Shown here: piece after piece, positions 1 through 10,678 of the stretch
Layout of the letters: every line of letters starts with the position of its first letter
How positions within the stretch are numbered: position 1 is the first letter of the stretch
NCBI GenBank assembly: GCA_029237695.1
Contig: CM055279.1
Location: forward strand, 60,647,530-60,711,529
Direction of reading: 5' to 3'
Length of the DNA: 64,000 nt
Source of the DNA: Conchocele bisecta
Lineage: Eukaryota > Mollusca > Bivalvia > Lucinida > Thyasiridae
The notes under the pieces: model-generated
Told to the model about the DNA's origin: nothing
The model's database searches: none
The model's input: the letters and a program-made list of their open reading frames with translations, nothing else
Translations under genes and position numbers: made by a program

Positions 1-474
1 CTGCAGGTAAACGTAGTCGGTAAAAATGATCCAGACGTTACAGTCATAGACACTGGTTTATTGCAGAGCCTGGTAAATATGTGCATTTATCTACTTCATA
101 TCAAGTTAATGCGGTGGTGTCAAGTGACGTAGTTTCAACTCCAGCCGCTAACTTTTTCAGCAACCACAGGATTGTCATGGGAAACTGAATCCATCGTTCT
201 GAACCCGATATATATATTAGTGTATTTCGGAAGCCGGGTGGGTGCAAATTATCGGGGGGAAAAGGTACCATAACATATGTGCATTTTACATTGTACTATA
301 AAGTAAATCAAAGTACTGAAATACTGTCAGCAGAGCCTGAACTATTAATTCCATAAAACAAGCAAATACATGTACATCTCTGTTGCCCCACCCTACTATC
401 AAACTGAAAACCCTTTGATCATGGTAGCGCGATCTCGCTACCGATTACCGATTGTGCTATAGAGGTTGTGTAGA
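1..474. other. Unassigned intergenic DNA
   Basis: AT-rich sequence with no ORF of note and no repeat end that I recognise from elsewhere in the window. Confidence 0.5.
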
Positions 475-579
475 GCCGACTATTGTTCATCAACGACTAT
501 CGTTCATGTGTATGATTAAGCCGGTTTTCCCGGCTTAATCATACACGTGAACGATAGTCGTCGATGAACAATAGTCGGC
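475..579. repeat. Near-perfect palindrome (about 50-bp arms)
   Basis: The arm starting GCCGACTATTGTTCATCAAC at 475 is repeated in reverse complement up to 579, with a short loop around 524-530 (GCCGG..CCGGC). Only one or two mismatches separate the arms. The downstream stretch to about 615 carries further diverged pieces of the same arm, suggesting local rearrangement. Confidence 0.9.
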
Positions 580-951
580 GCTAACATCAACGACTATTGT
601 CGACGACTAATGTTCACCTATAGTGAAACTTCTTTAACATTTCCCCAAGATGTTCAGCGGTCTACAATAAAGTTAAGATATCGACAGAAATAGCTAAGTA
701 TTTTTTCCAGTTTAATCATACACGTGAACGTGTGACGTGATGCATTCAAATGTATGTTACGGTAACAAGTTATTATAAAAATGATACCCAAGGCGAAATA
801 AGCTGCCTTGTCTTTTCATTAAAGTTGGCGTAATTGTCAATACTATCATTATACATACTTATTAGGAAATCGTAGTAATAAATGGGCGTGGAAAATAAGT
901 AACATATTTAACTATCAAATGACAATCGCATCGATGTGATGAGTCCGATTT
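580..951. other. Unassigned intergenic DNA
   Basis: Apart from arm-like fragments of the preceding palindrome (580-615) nothing recognisable is seen. Confidence 0.45.
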
Positions 952-1311
952 GAAGGTGTATGATCACGTGGTACTAACAACAACAACAAGTACTGAAACT
1001 TCCAGAATCCATCTGATTCAAATTACTTATTTTTTGTATAGTGTCCTGTTACGTAACGGATGTTGATGATATATAGCGCATCAAACGCGTCTTCTTAAGC
1101 TGCATTTGGTGGTCTCGGAAATAGATTCTTCGCAAAAACGACAGAAGTCTGTGCCGAACTCCCTGGACCACCAAATGCAGCTCTTAAAGACGCGTTTGCT
1201 GCGATATATTTTATCAAAATCCGTTGCATATTAAGGAAAATATCAAATAATACTTACTTTGGAGTGGACGACGTTGTTGTTGTTGTTGTAACCACGTGAT
1301 CATGCACCTTG
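952..1311. mobile_element. Family A MITE, copy 1
   Basis: Terminal inverted repeats begin AAGGTGTATGATCACGTGGT and end in the reverse complement, followed internally by (ACA)n / (TGT)n. A second, inner inverted repeat (TTTGGTGGTCTC.. and its complement, around 1105-1180) makes the element fold back. Flanks GATTT/GATGT are a 4-of-5 match to the 5-bp duplication seen cleanly at other copies. No coding capacity; the superfamily is not assigned. Confidence 0.85.
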
Positions 1312-1581
1312 GATGTATCGTTGTTCCGGTTAGCCTGGGTCGATAGAAATAATTCGTAAATATTCTTGTCTAATTTCAGTGAATATCGCGTTCTCCACTG
1401 AAATTTTCGTTACTTACTAAATTTAAATACGCATTTGTTACGAAGAATAGTAAATATACGAGCGTCAGTGAGTAAGTTTTGCCACACCATCTCCGACTTT
1501 GGGAGAGTTTGGATATGTAAGAACACACCACATTATCAAGTCTGCTTTCTCTGATTTGGACGCAGACCGTCCTATAACCAG

Positions 1582-1866
1582 TAGCCTATTTCACCAACAT
1601 TGCAAAGTATACTTTGAGGGAGAAATTGTCAATTTTAGGATAAATTTATGAATTTTTATTATACTGTATTTATTACATTATCACAGCCATTTTGGCTGTG
1701 ATAATGTAATAACTTCAGTATAATAATTCTGCATACTTTTAATCATCAAATATATGCAGTCGTTAGTTCTATATGAACTGATGCATTTCAGGAAAAATAA
1801 AGGATTACTCCCTCAAAGTATACTTTGCTAGAAAAGTATACTTTGCAATTTTGGTGAAATCGGCTG
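1582..1866. mobile_element. Family G MITE, copy 1
   Basis: TIRs TAGCCTATTTCACCAAC.. and ..GGTGAAATCGGCTG bound 285 bp with a central palindrome (AATTCAGTATAAT.. flanking TTATCACAGCC). It is flanked on both sides by CAG (1579-1581 and 1867-1869), a 3-bp target duplication. The motif AAAGTATACTTT recurs near both ends. Confidence 0.88.
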
Positions 1867-1869
1867 CAG

Positions 1870-2457
1870 AGCGAAATGCTCTCAGACTGGTAACTAGCAG
1901 AGCCAACTGTATGATAAATGGTAAGTTTATACAGGAAATGTCCATGGCTGTGTGCCACCTCTTATGTGCCTACACACTCATAGCAGTCTGGTGTGATGCT
2001 GAATCTAAAAGATGTGAACATAAAAGGAACAAAGCAATGGCAACAGTTACACATATTGTATTGGAAACCGTAATTAAAGACATTGCGTCCTGGTAATTGG
2101 GAAAGTGTTGGACGCAAGCGAAGCGAAACCAGACATCTGGACGTATCTAGCCAGTATACAGCCATTGTAGACCAATACCTGGCTCATGTGCATTGCGACC
2201 AGAAATATATGCGATTGAAATTGAAAATACATGTGACAATAGAAACGTTTGTTTCAGATTGGAAGGCTCACGTGATCAGGTTACGCGGCCGTTCAGTTTG
2301 GTATGTGCGTACACTAAGAGGCGGCTCGTGTACGCCAATACGATCCATCACGAGTTGGATTAACCAATCATCAGTCGGACACGTAGCGTATGGTCAAACA
2401 AGATTAATGTTGAGACTGGCCTAGATTGTGAAGTACACCACGTATAGAGCAGCCGCA
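1870..2457. other. Unassigned intergenic DNA
   Basis: Contains ORFs of 81 and 113 codons, but neither shows recognisable motifs or compositional coding signal. I see no splice-supported exon here. Confidence 0.4.
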
Positions 2458-2909
2458 TACGGAGCCCCGCAGAGGACATGGATTTTTATTATTAATTCGT
2501 TCACGAAATAACAATTCGTTCCCTCAATTTAACAATTCGCTCCCTCGAATTAACCATTCGTTCCCACGATATAACAATTCGCTCCCTCGAATTCACAATT
2601 CGTTCACACAATATAACAATTCGTTCCCTCAAATTAACAATTCGTTCCCACGAAATGACAATTCGTTCCTCAATTTAACAATTCGTTCCTACAAATAACA
2701 ATTCATTCCCACGGGAACGAATTGTTAATTCGTGGGGACGAATTGTTAAATCGTGGGAACAAATTGTTAAATCGTGGGAACAAATTGTTAATTCGAGGGA
2801 ACGAATTGTTAATCCGTGGGAACGAATTTTTAAATTGAGGGCACGAATTATTATTTCGCGGGAACAAATTAATAGAAAAAAAAATCTACGTACCCTGCGG
2901 GGCTCCGTA
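2458..2909. mobile_element. Family B element, copy 1: TIRs enclosing inverted 21-bp arrays
   Basis: Ends read TACGGAGCCCCGCAG.. and ..CTGCGGGGCTCCGTA. Inside, an array of degenerate 21-bp units (consensus AATTCGTTCCCACGAATTAAC) runs in one orientation to about 2710, then flips and runs in reverse to about 2880. The switch point reads TTCCCACGGGAACG. Flanks GCCGCA/GCTGCA may be a target duplication (5 of 6). Open frames here are only read-through of a 21-bp (7-codon) period. Confidence 0.9.
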
Positions 2910-3089
2910 GCTGCATACATTTAAATGTATGTTACCAACGTAGAAAAACATTTATAGAGTACATTTATATTACGTTATAACTACTTATTGGGTATCATCG
3001 GTGTTAGATTAACGAACTATAGTGGATTGATGTCATGTTGCTTAGCTTAAAGCTAGGGTCACATCTAGTAGGTACAACATTTCTGTCTG

Positions 3090-3945
3090 GAAATTAAATA
3101 AGTGTTTTCACTGTGTAATTATTACACCAGTTTTAAAAATTACGAGTGCCCGCTACACGGACATAATAATTTAGTAATCTTTATTTTATTAATATAGACC
3201 CGCGGTGGTATTGGGCTATTTTCACATTCAAATGAGGCAGGGTATTTTGTAAATGCGTCACCTGAATAAATATTTTATCGGCATACCGTAAAGTATGATC
3301 ATTGCACGTCAAAAAATAAATAGTTGTTTTCGTTATCAGTTTAAAGAAACACGGTTGTATACATTGTAGCCCCTGATATAAACTGGCAATTCGCGTTTTA
3401 TTTAGATGTATAATACTCAAGGTGCATGATCACGTGGTTACAACAACAACAACAACAATGGCTGAAAGTGTAGAAAGCGCGCCCACTCCAAAGTAAGTAT
3501 TATTTGATATTTTCCTTAATAGGCAACGAATTTTGATGAAATATGGCGTCGCAGATGAGCTGCATTTGGTGGTCCCGGGAGTTTGACACATACTTATGTC
3601 GTTTTTGCGAAGAATCGATTTCCGTGTCAGTAGACACGGAAATCGATTCTTCGCAAAAACGACAGAAGCTTTGGCAAAAGTACCGAGACCACCAAATGCA
3701 GCTTAACAAGACGCGTACACCAAATGCAGCTTAACAAGACGCGTTTGATGCGCCATATTTATTGAAAATCCCATACATAATAAGGACGAAATAAAAGAAT
3801 ACGTAGTTTGAATCGGAGGGCTTCCGTGAGTTTCAGTACTTGCTGTTGTTGTTTTAACCACGCGATCATACACCTTGATACTGTCAGTTAGCCCGTCTAG
3901 TAATGGTAAACCAATGTTCATTTTGCCCGACAAATGTTATATATA
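3090..3945 (+). mobile_element. Family H element, copy 1, interrupted by a family A MITE
   Basis: 3090-3417 matches the family H interior (TTACGAGTGCCCGCTA.., the AT-rich core, ..GATGTATAATACT). The family H text resumes at 3878 (TACTGTCAG.., ..GTAATGGT.., ..AATGTTCATTTTGCC). The interruption is exactly the family A copy at 3418-3877. The outer H termini are lost here. Confidence 0.75.
3418..3877. mobile_element. Family A MITE, copy 2, nested in family H
   Basis: Ends CAAGGTGCATGATCACGTGG and ..ATCATACACCTTG. Direct repeats ATACT at 3413-3417 and 3878-3882 flank it, and the sequence outside both repeats belongs to one H element, so this is a real insertion with a 5-bp target duplication. The interior holds an inner palindrome (TTTTTGCGAAGAATCGATTT.. 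and complement, about 3598-3665), which explains the overlapping ORFs on both strands. Confidence 0.9.
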
Positions 3946-4626
3946 AAGAATAAATAAAAACAAAATGTCTCTCTATATCATAGCCTTGCATGCGGCGTTA
4001 CTCAATTCCGCCAATTCTAACAAATAAAATGTCCCAGGCGTTATACTAAGGGAAGGTACTTGTGATTTTCCTAGTTTGGTAAGATATTTATAGGTTAGAG
4101 AATACCAAATGGTACGAAATCGCCGAGGGGATATGCAAAAATAATTCGGTATAAAAAAGTAGTGCGGGTGTTTTGAGGTCACAGCCACAGTTTGGTTGCA
4201 AATATTGACTCAGTACACTTGAGTTACATTGTGGGGTGCTTTTAACACCAGTTTTCATCATATTTGTAGCATTTAAAAGAAAACGCTGAACCTGTTGGTC
4301 ACGTGATGTAAACAGAGGTTCCGTGGCCAAAACAATGTTTTCTTAGGAGTAAGTAAACCTATTGTTTAATTCATGCAGAACCAGCAATACATGACTGTAG
4401 GTCATGTACAAGTAGGTCCTACACAGCATATATGCGAATAGTGAAAATATGAGGACTGGCCTTATTGGATGGGATTCGGTTAAATTATATAGTAAATCTA
4501 TTTGGTGTGTTCTAACCTTATAAGACAGGTAAATTTGTTACGTAATGAAATGTCCAGGGCCTAACTCGAGTTTGCATTACCGTTTTCGGTAGACCCTACC
4601 AGGTGGCTCGATTGGTTGTCCGGTTA
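3946..4626. other. Unassigned intergenic DNA
   Basis: No repeat ends or coding motifs recognised; the short minus-strand ORFs show no known features. Confidence 0.4.
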
Positions 4627-5050
4627 TATACAGAATAGTTAAGTAGGCTAGTGCCGTGAATGGGAAAAATATCCGGCAAGGCTCAAGAATTTCTTTATTT
4701 CTCATCAGAAGTATATGTTGTGACCACTCATTTGAACCGTCTCGCGGCGAGACGGTTCAAATGATGGTCACAACATATACTTTGGTTCAGAAATAAGGAA
4801 AATAGATAGAGAATAGTAGGTTAGTGCCGGGAATGGGAAAAAATATCTGGCAAGGCTCAGGAAACGGGATGGGCGAGGCTCCGTGCCGCGCCAGATATTT
4901 TTTCCAATTCGCGGCACTAACCTACTATTCTATTTATCCCGTCAACACCTACAAATGGCTGTAAAATGCAAAAATAGTATTGACTGGATATCAAAACTGT
5001 TTCACGGCACCGTGTTTCACGGTACATACGCATTGTGTTAACAGGATAAA
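4627..5050 (+). mobile_element. Family E composite element, copy 1, rearranged
   Basis: A first E-type start (TAGGCTAGTGCCGTGAATGG, from about 4648) is broken by an unrelated palindrome at 4686-4797 (centre GTCTCGCGGCGAGAC). A fuller copy then runs from 4805: fold-back module GTGCCGGGAATGGG.., followed by a tail starting TTTATCCCGTCAACACC (about 4934) and ending GTTAACAGGATAAA at 5050. Confidence 0.75.
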
Positions 5051-5417
5051 CAACAGACATTGTACTTGTCCGAGTCGGAAATGAAATAAATCCAGTTTTT
5101 TTTCTACAATTGTGTCTTAATTTTCAATCATCACGAACAAACGTAAAGACGACGCCGCGATCTTCAGAAGTTGGTATGTACAATGTAGCCCCGTGTTCAA
5201 AGAGAAAATTATCTTCTTGCTACTCAAAGTGAGTGTCAGGTTACAAATCAAATACGTCATTGTACAGTAGAACCTCTCTAAATCGGACAAACAGGCATTC
5301 TCTGTAATCGAATTTCATGGGTCGCATTGCTAAATATCTCTGATACATGTAATAATGTCAGTTCAAGTTCGCAAAGCACGTCCGCATGCCTTGGTATAGT
5401 CGTATATCTGATATGTA
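5051..5417. other. Unassigned DNA with a solitary family P end
   Basis: One solitary family P terminus (CAGTAGAACCTCTCTAAATC, near 5265-5285) is visible. Nothing else recognisable. Confidence 0.4.
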
Positions 5418-5419
5418 TA

Positions 5420-5486
5420 CAGTGAACATCTCTAAACCGGACACCCTGGGGACACCCAGGGTGTCCGGTTTAGAGATGTTTCACTG
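5420..5486. mobile_element. Family P mini-element, 67 bp
   Basis: The arms CAGTGAACATCTCTAAACCG and its complement meet at a short CCCTGGGGACACCCAGGG centre. TA dinucleotides flank both sides. Ends starting CAGT plus a TA target resemble pogo/Tigger-type TIRs (family knowledge; no transposase here). Confidence 0.75.
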
Positions 5487-5675
5487 TACTAGTTATCCGC
5501 GAACACAGGTACAACTAATTTACGGACGAATCCATTCATACAAGTATGAATATGGTGTTTTGCTCTTCGCATAGAACAAAAAAAGATGTCTTGGATGAAA
5601 GTTCAATGTGCAGCATAGAACAGACTAAGAACAACAAAATCAGACATACTTTGTACAGATATTCGATCACATTTA

Positions 5676-6375
5676 CGAAGCTGGGGCCCGTTTCAGCCTA
5701 TGCTCAATAAATGTAAATCCAATAATTATTTACAAGTGAATGTGAAATTTACAGACTATCATAAGTTTGCACTTACGAACATTTTAGTCGTACGAAGTTT
5801 AGTGAAACGGCCCTCTGTTATCTTAGAAATAGACGGTACTGCTCTGTAAAGTCAGTCCTTAATGAATGTCAGCACTACACATTTCTATAACAGTGTTTGC
5901 AAGTAGCGATCCGTTTGATCGGGATCTACACTGTCTGCAAGTAATTTTCATATTTTTGTAAGAAAGCAAGGCAGCAGGGGCCCGTTTCACTAAACTTCTT
6001 ACGACTAAAATGTTCGTAAGTGCAAATTTAAGATCGTCTGTAAATTTCAATTTATGGATTTACATTTATTGAACATAGGCTGCATATGCAGCCTATGCTC
6101 AATAAATGTAAATCCAATAATTGTTGACAAGAAAACAATGTTAATATGAAATTTACAGACTATCATAATTTTACACTTACGAACATTTTAGTCATACGAA
6201 GTTTAGTGAAATGGCCCCCTGTTATCTTAGAAATAGATGGTACTGCTCTGTAAAGTCAGTCCTTAACGAATGTCAGCACTACACATATCTATAACAGTGT
6301 TTGCAAGTAGCGAGCCGTTTGATCGGGATCTACACTGTTTGCAAGTAATTTTCATATTTTTGTAAGAATACAAGG
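5676..6375 (+). repeat. Tandem segmental duplication, offset 395 bp
   Basis: The segment starting GCCTATGCTCAATAAATG at 5696 recurs at 6091. The similarity extends through a family D half, then TTATCTTAGAAATAGA.., AGTCAGTCCTTAA.., and ..TCATATTTTTGTAAGAA. Copy 1 ends near 5974 and copy 2 near 6375. The family D copy at 5975-6221 straddles the junction. Confidence 0.85.
5975..6221. mobile_element. Family D palindromic MITE, copy 1
   Basis: Ends CAGGGGCCCGTTTCACTAAA and ..GTGAAATGGCCCCCTG. Centre is ATAGGCTGCATATGCAGCCTAT, so the element is essentially one long inverted repeat. The CAGGGG start resembles hAT-type TIRs, but no consistent 8-bp duplication is seen, so the superfamily is uncertain. 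A left-truncated half copy lies at 5685-5815. Confidence 0.82.
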
Positions 6376-6607
6376 AAGCTGGTGTCGGTAAATATCGCAG
6401 TGTGTATACATTGTACCGATATACATGATATAGCAGGGCTATTGTTGCTTTGGAATCAACTAATACAGTATAATTTGTCTAAGCCGGACAGCCTGGCGAC
6501 CCCATCATGTTTAATTTAGATGAGTTTCACTGTACATGTAATTAATTCCATTGTTGAATCTGTACATGACTGAAAATTACAGAAATTGATCATAGAGTGC
6601 TTACTTA

Positions 6608-6665
6608 CAGTGGGACCTCTCTAAACCGGACACCCTGGGGGTTCCGTTTTAGAGAGGTTCCGCTG
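6608..6665. mobile_element. Family P mini-element, 58 bp
   Basis: CAGTGGGACCTCTCTAAACC and its complement with almost no interior, TA on both sides. It is one of the smallest elements in the window. A more diverged P copy lies at about 6464-6532. Confidence 0.72.
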
Positions 6666-6849
6666 TAATTGGCAATGCATAAAGCCACACGTGGTCCTGT
6701 TACAACGGAAACACGTTAAAAGCGCACTATGATCATATTTCCGTGGAACGGCGAGACACAATGGTACGCGGTCTCGATTTCCGTTTCATATGGCCGATAA
6801 TCTATGACTGTACCAGAAGTGCATGTAACGGCTGCTATCACCCAGTTAA

Positions 6850-7338
6850 AGGTGCATTCCCACTCAGTAAGTACAACATTTTATGTTCTTTATAGTAATT
6901 AAATAAGTGTATAATTGTGTAACTATTCCACCAGTTCTAAAAATTACACGTGCCCGCTATACAATCATTACAATAATTTAGTAATATTTATTTTACTGAT
7001 AGTGACGCGCGGTGGTAACAGGCTATTTCCATATGCAAATGAGGCATGATATTTTTTAATTATTTATACTAATTAAATGCGTCACCAGAAAAAATTATAT
7101 TTTTCACAGATTATAAAGTATGATCATTGCACGTCAAAACATAGATACAGAGAATAAATAGTAATGTCAGTTAATATTTTAAGGAAACACTGTTATCGCC
7201 CCTGATATCAGTGTGGAAATGTACGTCTGATATAAAATGTATAATAATGCCAATCAATACGAGGGGTAATGGTGAATGAATGTTTAGTTTGTCAGAAAAT
7301 GTCTCAGATGATGTCTCTGATATAATGAAAATGTTGTA
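6850..7338 (+). mobile_element. Family H element, copy 2
   Basis: Starts after TTAA (6846-6849) with AGGTGCATTCCCACTCAGTA and has the full H interior, including ATGCAAAT at about 7032. The right TIR is cut off at AATGTTGTACA, where family E copy 2 begins. Compare the complete copy at 32555-33033. Confidence 0.82.
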
Positions 7339-7615
7339 CATAGAGACATAGAGAATAGTAGGTTAGTGCCGTGAATGGGAAAAAATATCTGGCAAGGCTC
7401 AGGAAACGGGATGGGCGAGGCTCTGCCGAGCACATCCCGTTTCGGTGCCGCGCCAGATATTTTTTCCCCCCATTCACGGCACTAACCTACTATTCTATTT
7501 ATCCCGTCAACACCTACAAATGGCTGTAAAATGCAAAAATTGTATTGACTGGATATCAAAAATGTTTCACGGCACCGTGTTTCACGGCACATACGCACTG
7601 TGTTGACGGGATAAA
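7339..7615 (+). mobile_element. Family E composite element, copy 2
   Basis: Two joined modules. The first is a near-perfect palindrome (AGAATAGTAGGTTAGTGCCG.. to its complement, about 7350-7497, centre GGCTCTGCC). The second, about 7499-7615, is bounded by TTTATCCCGTCAACAC and its complement GTGTTGACGGGATAAA. Copies at 27.8, 33.1 and 38.4 kb have the same arrangement. Confidence 0.87.
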
Positions 7616-7621
7616 TACCTT

Positions 7622-7761
7622 TAATTTGACACGTTTACCATCAAAATAGGTATTATGAAATACGAATTATAACCGTTTATAACAGTTCCGTTTATTTGAC
7701 ACATTTACCATCAAAATAGGTATTATGAAATACGAATTATAACCGTTTATAACAGTTCCGT
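7622..7761 (+). repeat. 70-bp direct duplication
   Basis: TTTGACACGTTTACCATCAA at 7625 is repeated at 7695 with one difference, and the identity continues through CGTTTATAACAGTTCCG. It directly follows the family E end. Confidence 0.85.
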
Positions 7762-7847
7762 TTTTTTACTACATAATAATTACCCGAGTTCCGGCGAATG
7801 AACCTGTCCGCAAAAATGGCGACCGACAGTCATAGTTAATGCTTCTA

Positions 7848-8062
7848 AAATAGGGTCTGAATTTAAATGCCGTAAAACACAGGAAATTGCATTTCGAAGA
7901 GCTAGAAAATAGGACAACCCCCTAGTTGTGAACGGCAACTCTTGCAATTACTACGGACGGTACAGGAGTAGATTGCAAGATCGAGTTACATTCGCAACTA
8001 GACAACCCCCCCCCCCCCCCCCCCCCACCCCCGTTCCCTAAATGTTGGATAGGCCCCTGAAT
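7848..8062. mobile_element. Family K fold-back element, copy 1, with a C21 homopolymer
   Basis: Shares GGTCTGAATTTAAATGCCGT, GGACAACCCCCTAGTTG and the palindrome ..CTACGGACGG.. with 13771-14084. The dyad arms are partly eroded. It contains a run of about 21 C (8006-8026). The short minus-strand ORF with a glycine run is this homopolymer. Confidence 0.7.
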
Positions 8063-8462
8063 AATATAACATGTCGCAAGAAATTGGATTGAGATCTCAA
8101 TCATTAATGTGTTGATGAAATTGTTTTCGGTTGTTACAAATGGATGCCCGTACTTCTATGATGAGTACTCCGTTGAATGGGGTTGGTGTACATGTATCCC
8201 GAATATTTAGACTTTATGCGTCATGTTTTGGGGTAAAACAATGGTTGAAACATTAGCAATTAATATGGATGCATAAAATAGATATCCGCTCATAACATTC
8301 AGAGTCAAAACATGTAACGCAACGTAAACTATTTTCTTGTGACATTCAATAAACTTAGCCGACAATTTGTCTATAATAAAAACGCTGGTGTTAACGTCAT
8401 ATCGGTGCCGATGAACACGTGATTTACACAGTGGTACCGGTTAGTATTAGATAGACGTTAGT
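8063..8462. other. Unassigned intergenic DNA
   Basis: No repeat ends or coding motifs recognised. Confidence 0.4.
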
Positions 8463-8817
8463 ATAGGAATGAATGGCCATTTTGTGGAATTTATCGGGGT
8501 ATAAACTTGGAAAAGTCGCGGGAATACTGGACGAGGCCTTCCGGCCTTCGTCCAGTATTCCCGCGACTTTTCCAAGTTTATACCCCCAATAAATTCCACA
8601 AAAAGGCCATTCATTCCTTATAATTCCAGCATTTGAAATAAATTCATCAAGAAAATGTGTTTATTTTCCGTTTTCTTAAGAATTATTTTAACTGCGCCTC
8701 GCGGTTACGGAAAGTAGTTCGGCGTGGGAGTTTACTGGGATATAAATTTTGGACAGAGACTTGCTACGAGCAAATCAAATGTTAGGGAATTGTGTAAATA
8801 TTTTTGTGCTGGAATTT
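8463..8817 (-). mobile_element. Family F composite element, copy 1
   Basis: A near-perfect palindrome (AGGAATGAATGGCC.. to complement, 8465-8618, loop GGCCTTCCGGCCTTCG) is joined to a tail bounded by ATAATTCCAGCA and TGCTGGAATT (about 8620-8817). Orientation is opposite to the copies at 22.5 and 44.6 kb. Confidence 0.87.
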
Positions 8818-8822
8818 TCAAT

Positions 8823-8963
8823 CGTACACGTTTGAACATTTTGAAATAATACACGAGTGTACGTCGACTTCCGCGTAAACAACGAGTAAGCGAAGCGAAC
8901 GGGTAGTTTACGCGGAAGCTGACGTGCACAAGGGCATTATTTCAAGCTATTCAAACATGTACG
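8823..8963. repeat. Imperfect palindrome abutting family F
   Basis: CGTACACGTTTGAACATTTT at the left pairs with the complement ending ..TATTCAAACATGTACG at the right. The inner arms CTTCCGCGTAAAC / GTTTACGCGGAAG surround a loop with GAAGCGAA. It is a separate fold-back directly next to the F tail. Confidence 0.78.
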
Positions 8964-9393
8964 GTGAATATCCTTTTAATTACATTTCTGAACAACATTT
9001 TCGAACAAAAATGCATTTTATAATATTTCGGGGGTGTTTGCATCTGGGTATGATTGTTGTGGGCGGTGCCTATTTTATAAGAATACGGGAAAGTGCTCGC
9101 GCCTGATTGTGGGTGTTCACTTCAATGTGTACATGCTTTGGTACTGCAAAATACAAATAATGAAGTTCAACTATAATAATACGAAAGTATAATTAATTTA
9201 TATAACTTCAACATGACATATTCTTCCTACACTGTCGGTCACTGAAATGATTAGTGGTTCAATTTCAAGTATCACACCCATAATGCCCTATTCGGTTGAC
9301 GATGCCCGGAACTCATCTATCCTTAGAAGCTCCACAATCTATGTCCATAAACCGTTCAACCTTCTGGACGTGTATATTACTTAGAAGTAATTA
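8964..9393. other. Unassigned intergenic DNA
   Basis: No features recognised. Confidence 0.4.
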
Positions 9394-9815
9394 CTGTCTG
9401 TTCCATGTTTTGCTGCCGACGAACATTTGGTCATTAAATCTAAAAAATATTTAAAAGAAAGTACTTTTTCATCAATAACAAAAAAGTCACCCTCCCCAAA
9501 TATTGATTATATTGCGAAAAAAATTCCTATGGTAATTTAATGAAGAATAAAAAAAACGAAAAATTTGGAAATTGACTCCGAAACCTGGCGAGATAGCTTA
9601 AAAATGATGTAACTAAGAAAACAATAGTTAGATTTTGAAAATCGGTGAACGTTTTTTCGTAATAAAATCAATTGATGGAATTTCATCAAATTAATTTTTT
9701 TGGGGAGGGTGACGTTTTTGTTATTGATAAAAAAGTACTTACTTTTAACTATTTTTTAGATTTAATGTGTTTAATAGCACAAACGTTTGTCGGCAGCAAA
9801 ACGTGGAACAGACAG
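9394..9815. mobile_element. Family I MITE, copy 1
   Basis: TIRs CTGTCTGTTCCATGTTTTGC.. and complement ..TGGAACAGACAG, extended inward by CTGCCGACGAAC. Subterminal inverted repeats follow (AAGTACTTTTTCATCAATAA and complement; CACCCTCCCC/GGGGAGGGTG). TA flanks both ends. No coding capacity. Confidence 0.85.
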
Positions 9816-10080
9816 TAATGTTTTACCGGACTTCATTATTACAGAAATAGTCAGAACATCACATGTAAAACAATCGTTTACCCTATCGATAAATCAGCAT
9901 TATATCTGCGCCCTCGTCTCATTAATACATCGCACTATTTATTAATAATTTGGCGGCCATTTTGAATAATCCTTAGTATTATAAATCGCTGTGTGAATTT
10001 TCCCGCCGGTCAGACGTCCATGGATAACAGAGTCCTATTGAAATGGCCATGCTGCGCCTCCAGTAGTAACTGAAGGGGTC

Positions 10081-10678
10081 ATTGGAAGAAGGGGTCGAAG
10101 TCCATAAGGGACTTAGTCCCCTTCCTCCAATGACCCCTTCAGTCCGTAAGGGACTTAGCCCACTTCCTCCAATGACTCCTTCAGCCCATAATGGACTTAG
10201 TCCCCTTCCTCCAATGACCCCTTCAGTCCATCAGGGACTTATCCCCCTTCCTCCAATGACCCCTTCAGTCCATAAGGGACTTAGCCCCCTTCCTCCAATG
10301 ACCACTTCAGTCCATAAGGGACTTAGCCCCCTTCTTCCAATGACCCCTGCAATCCATAAGACTTAGCCCCCTTCCTCCAATGACCCCTTCAGTCCATAAG
10401 GGACTTAGCCCCCTTCTTCCAATGACCCCTCATTCCATAAGGGACTTAGCCCCCTTCCTCCAATGACCCCTTCAGTCCATAAGGGACTGAGCCCCCTTCC
10501 TCCAATTACCCCTTCAGTCCATAAGGGACTTAGCCCCCTTCCTCCAATGACCCCTTCAGTCCATAAGGGACTTAGCCCCCTTCCTCCAATGACCCCAGTC
10601 CATAAGGGACTTAGCCCCCTTCCTCCAATGACCCCTTCAGTCCATAAGGAACTTAGCCCCCCCCCCTTCCTCCAGTGA
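10081..10678 (+). repeat. 42-bp minisatellite, about 14 units
   Basis: The unit is CCTCCAATGACCCCTTCAGT + CCATAAGGGACTTAGCCCCC with small variations. It is preceded by a short inverted fragment (10070-10095). Since 42 is divisible by three, two long ORFs arise whose peptides repeat SVHKGLSPLPPMTP. A frame break (missing bases near 10360 and 10430) separates them. I see no start context or splice evidence for translation. Confidence 0.93.

Noticed and set aside
3500..3734. Mirror-image ORFs with CRFCEESISVS..IDSSQKRQK
   Set aside because: Same palindromic DNA of family A read on both strands; repeated in each A copy including one with a duplicated hairpin.
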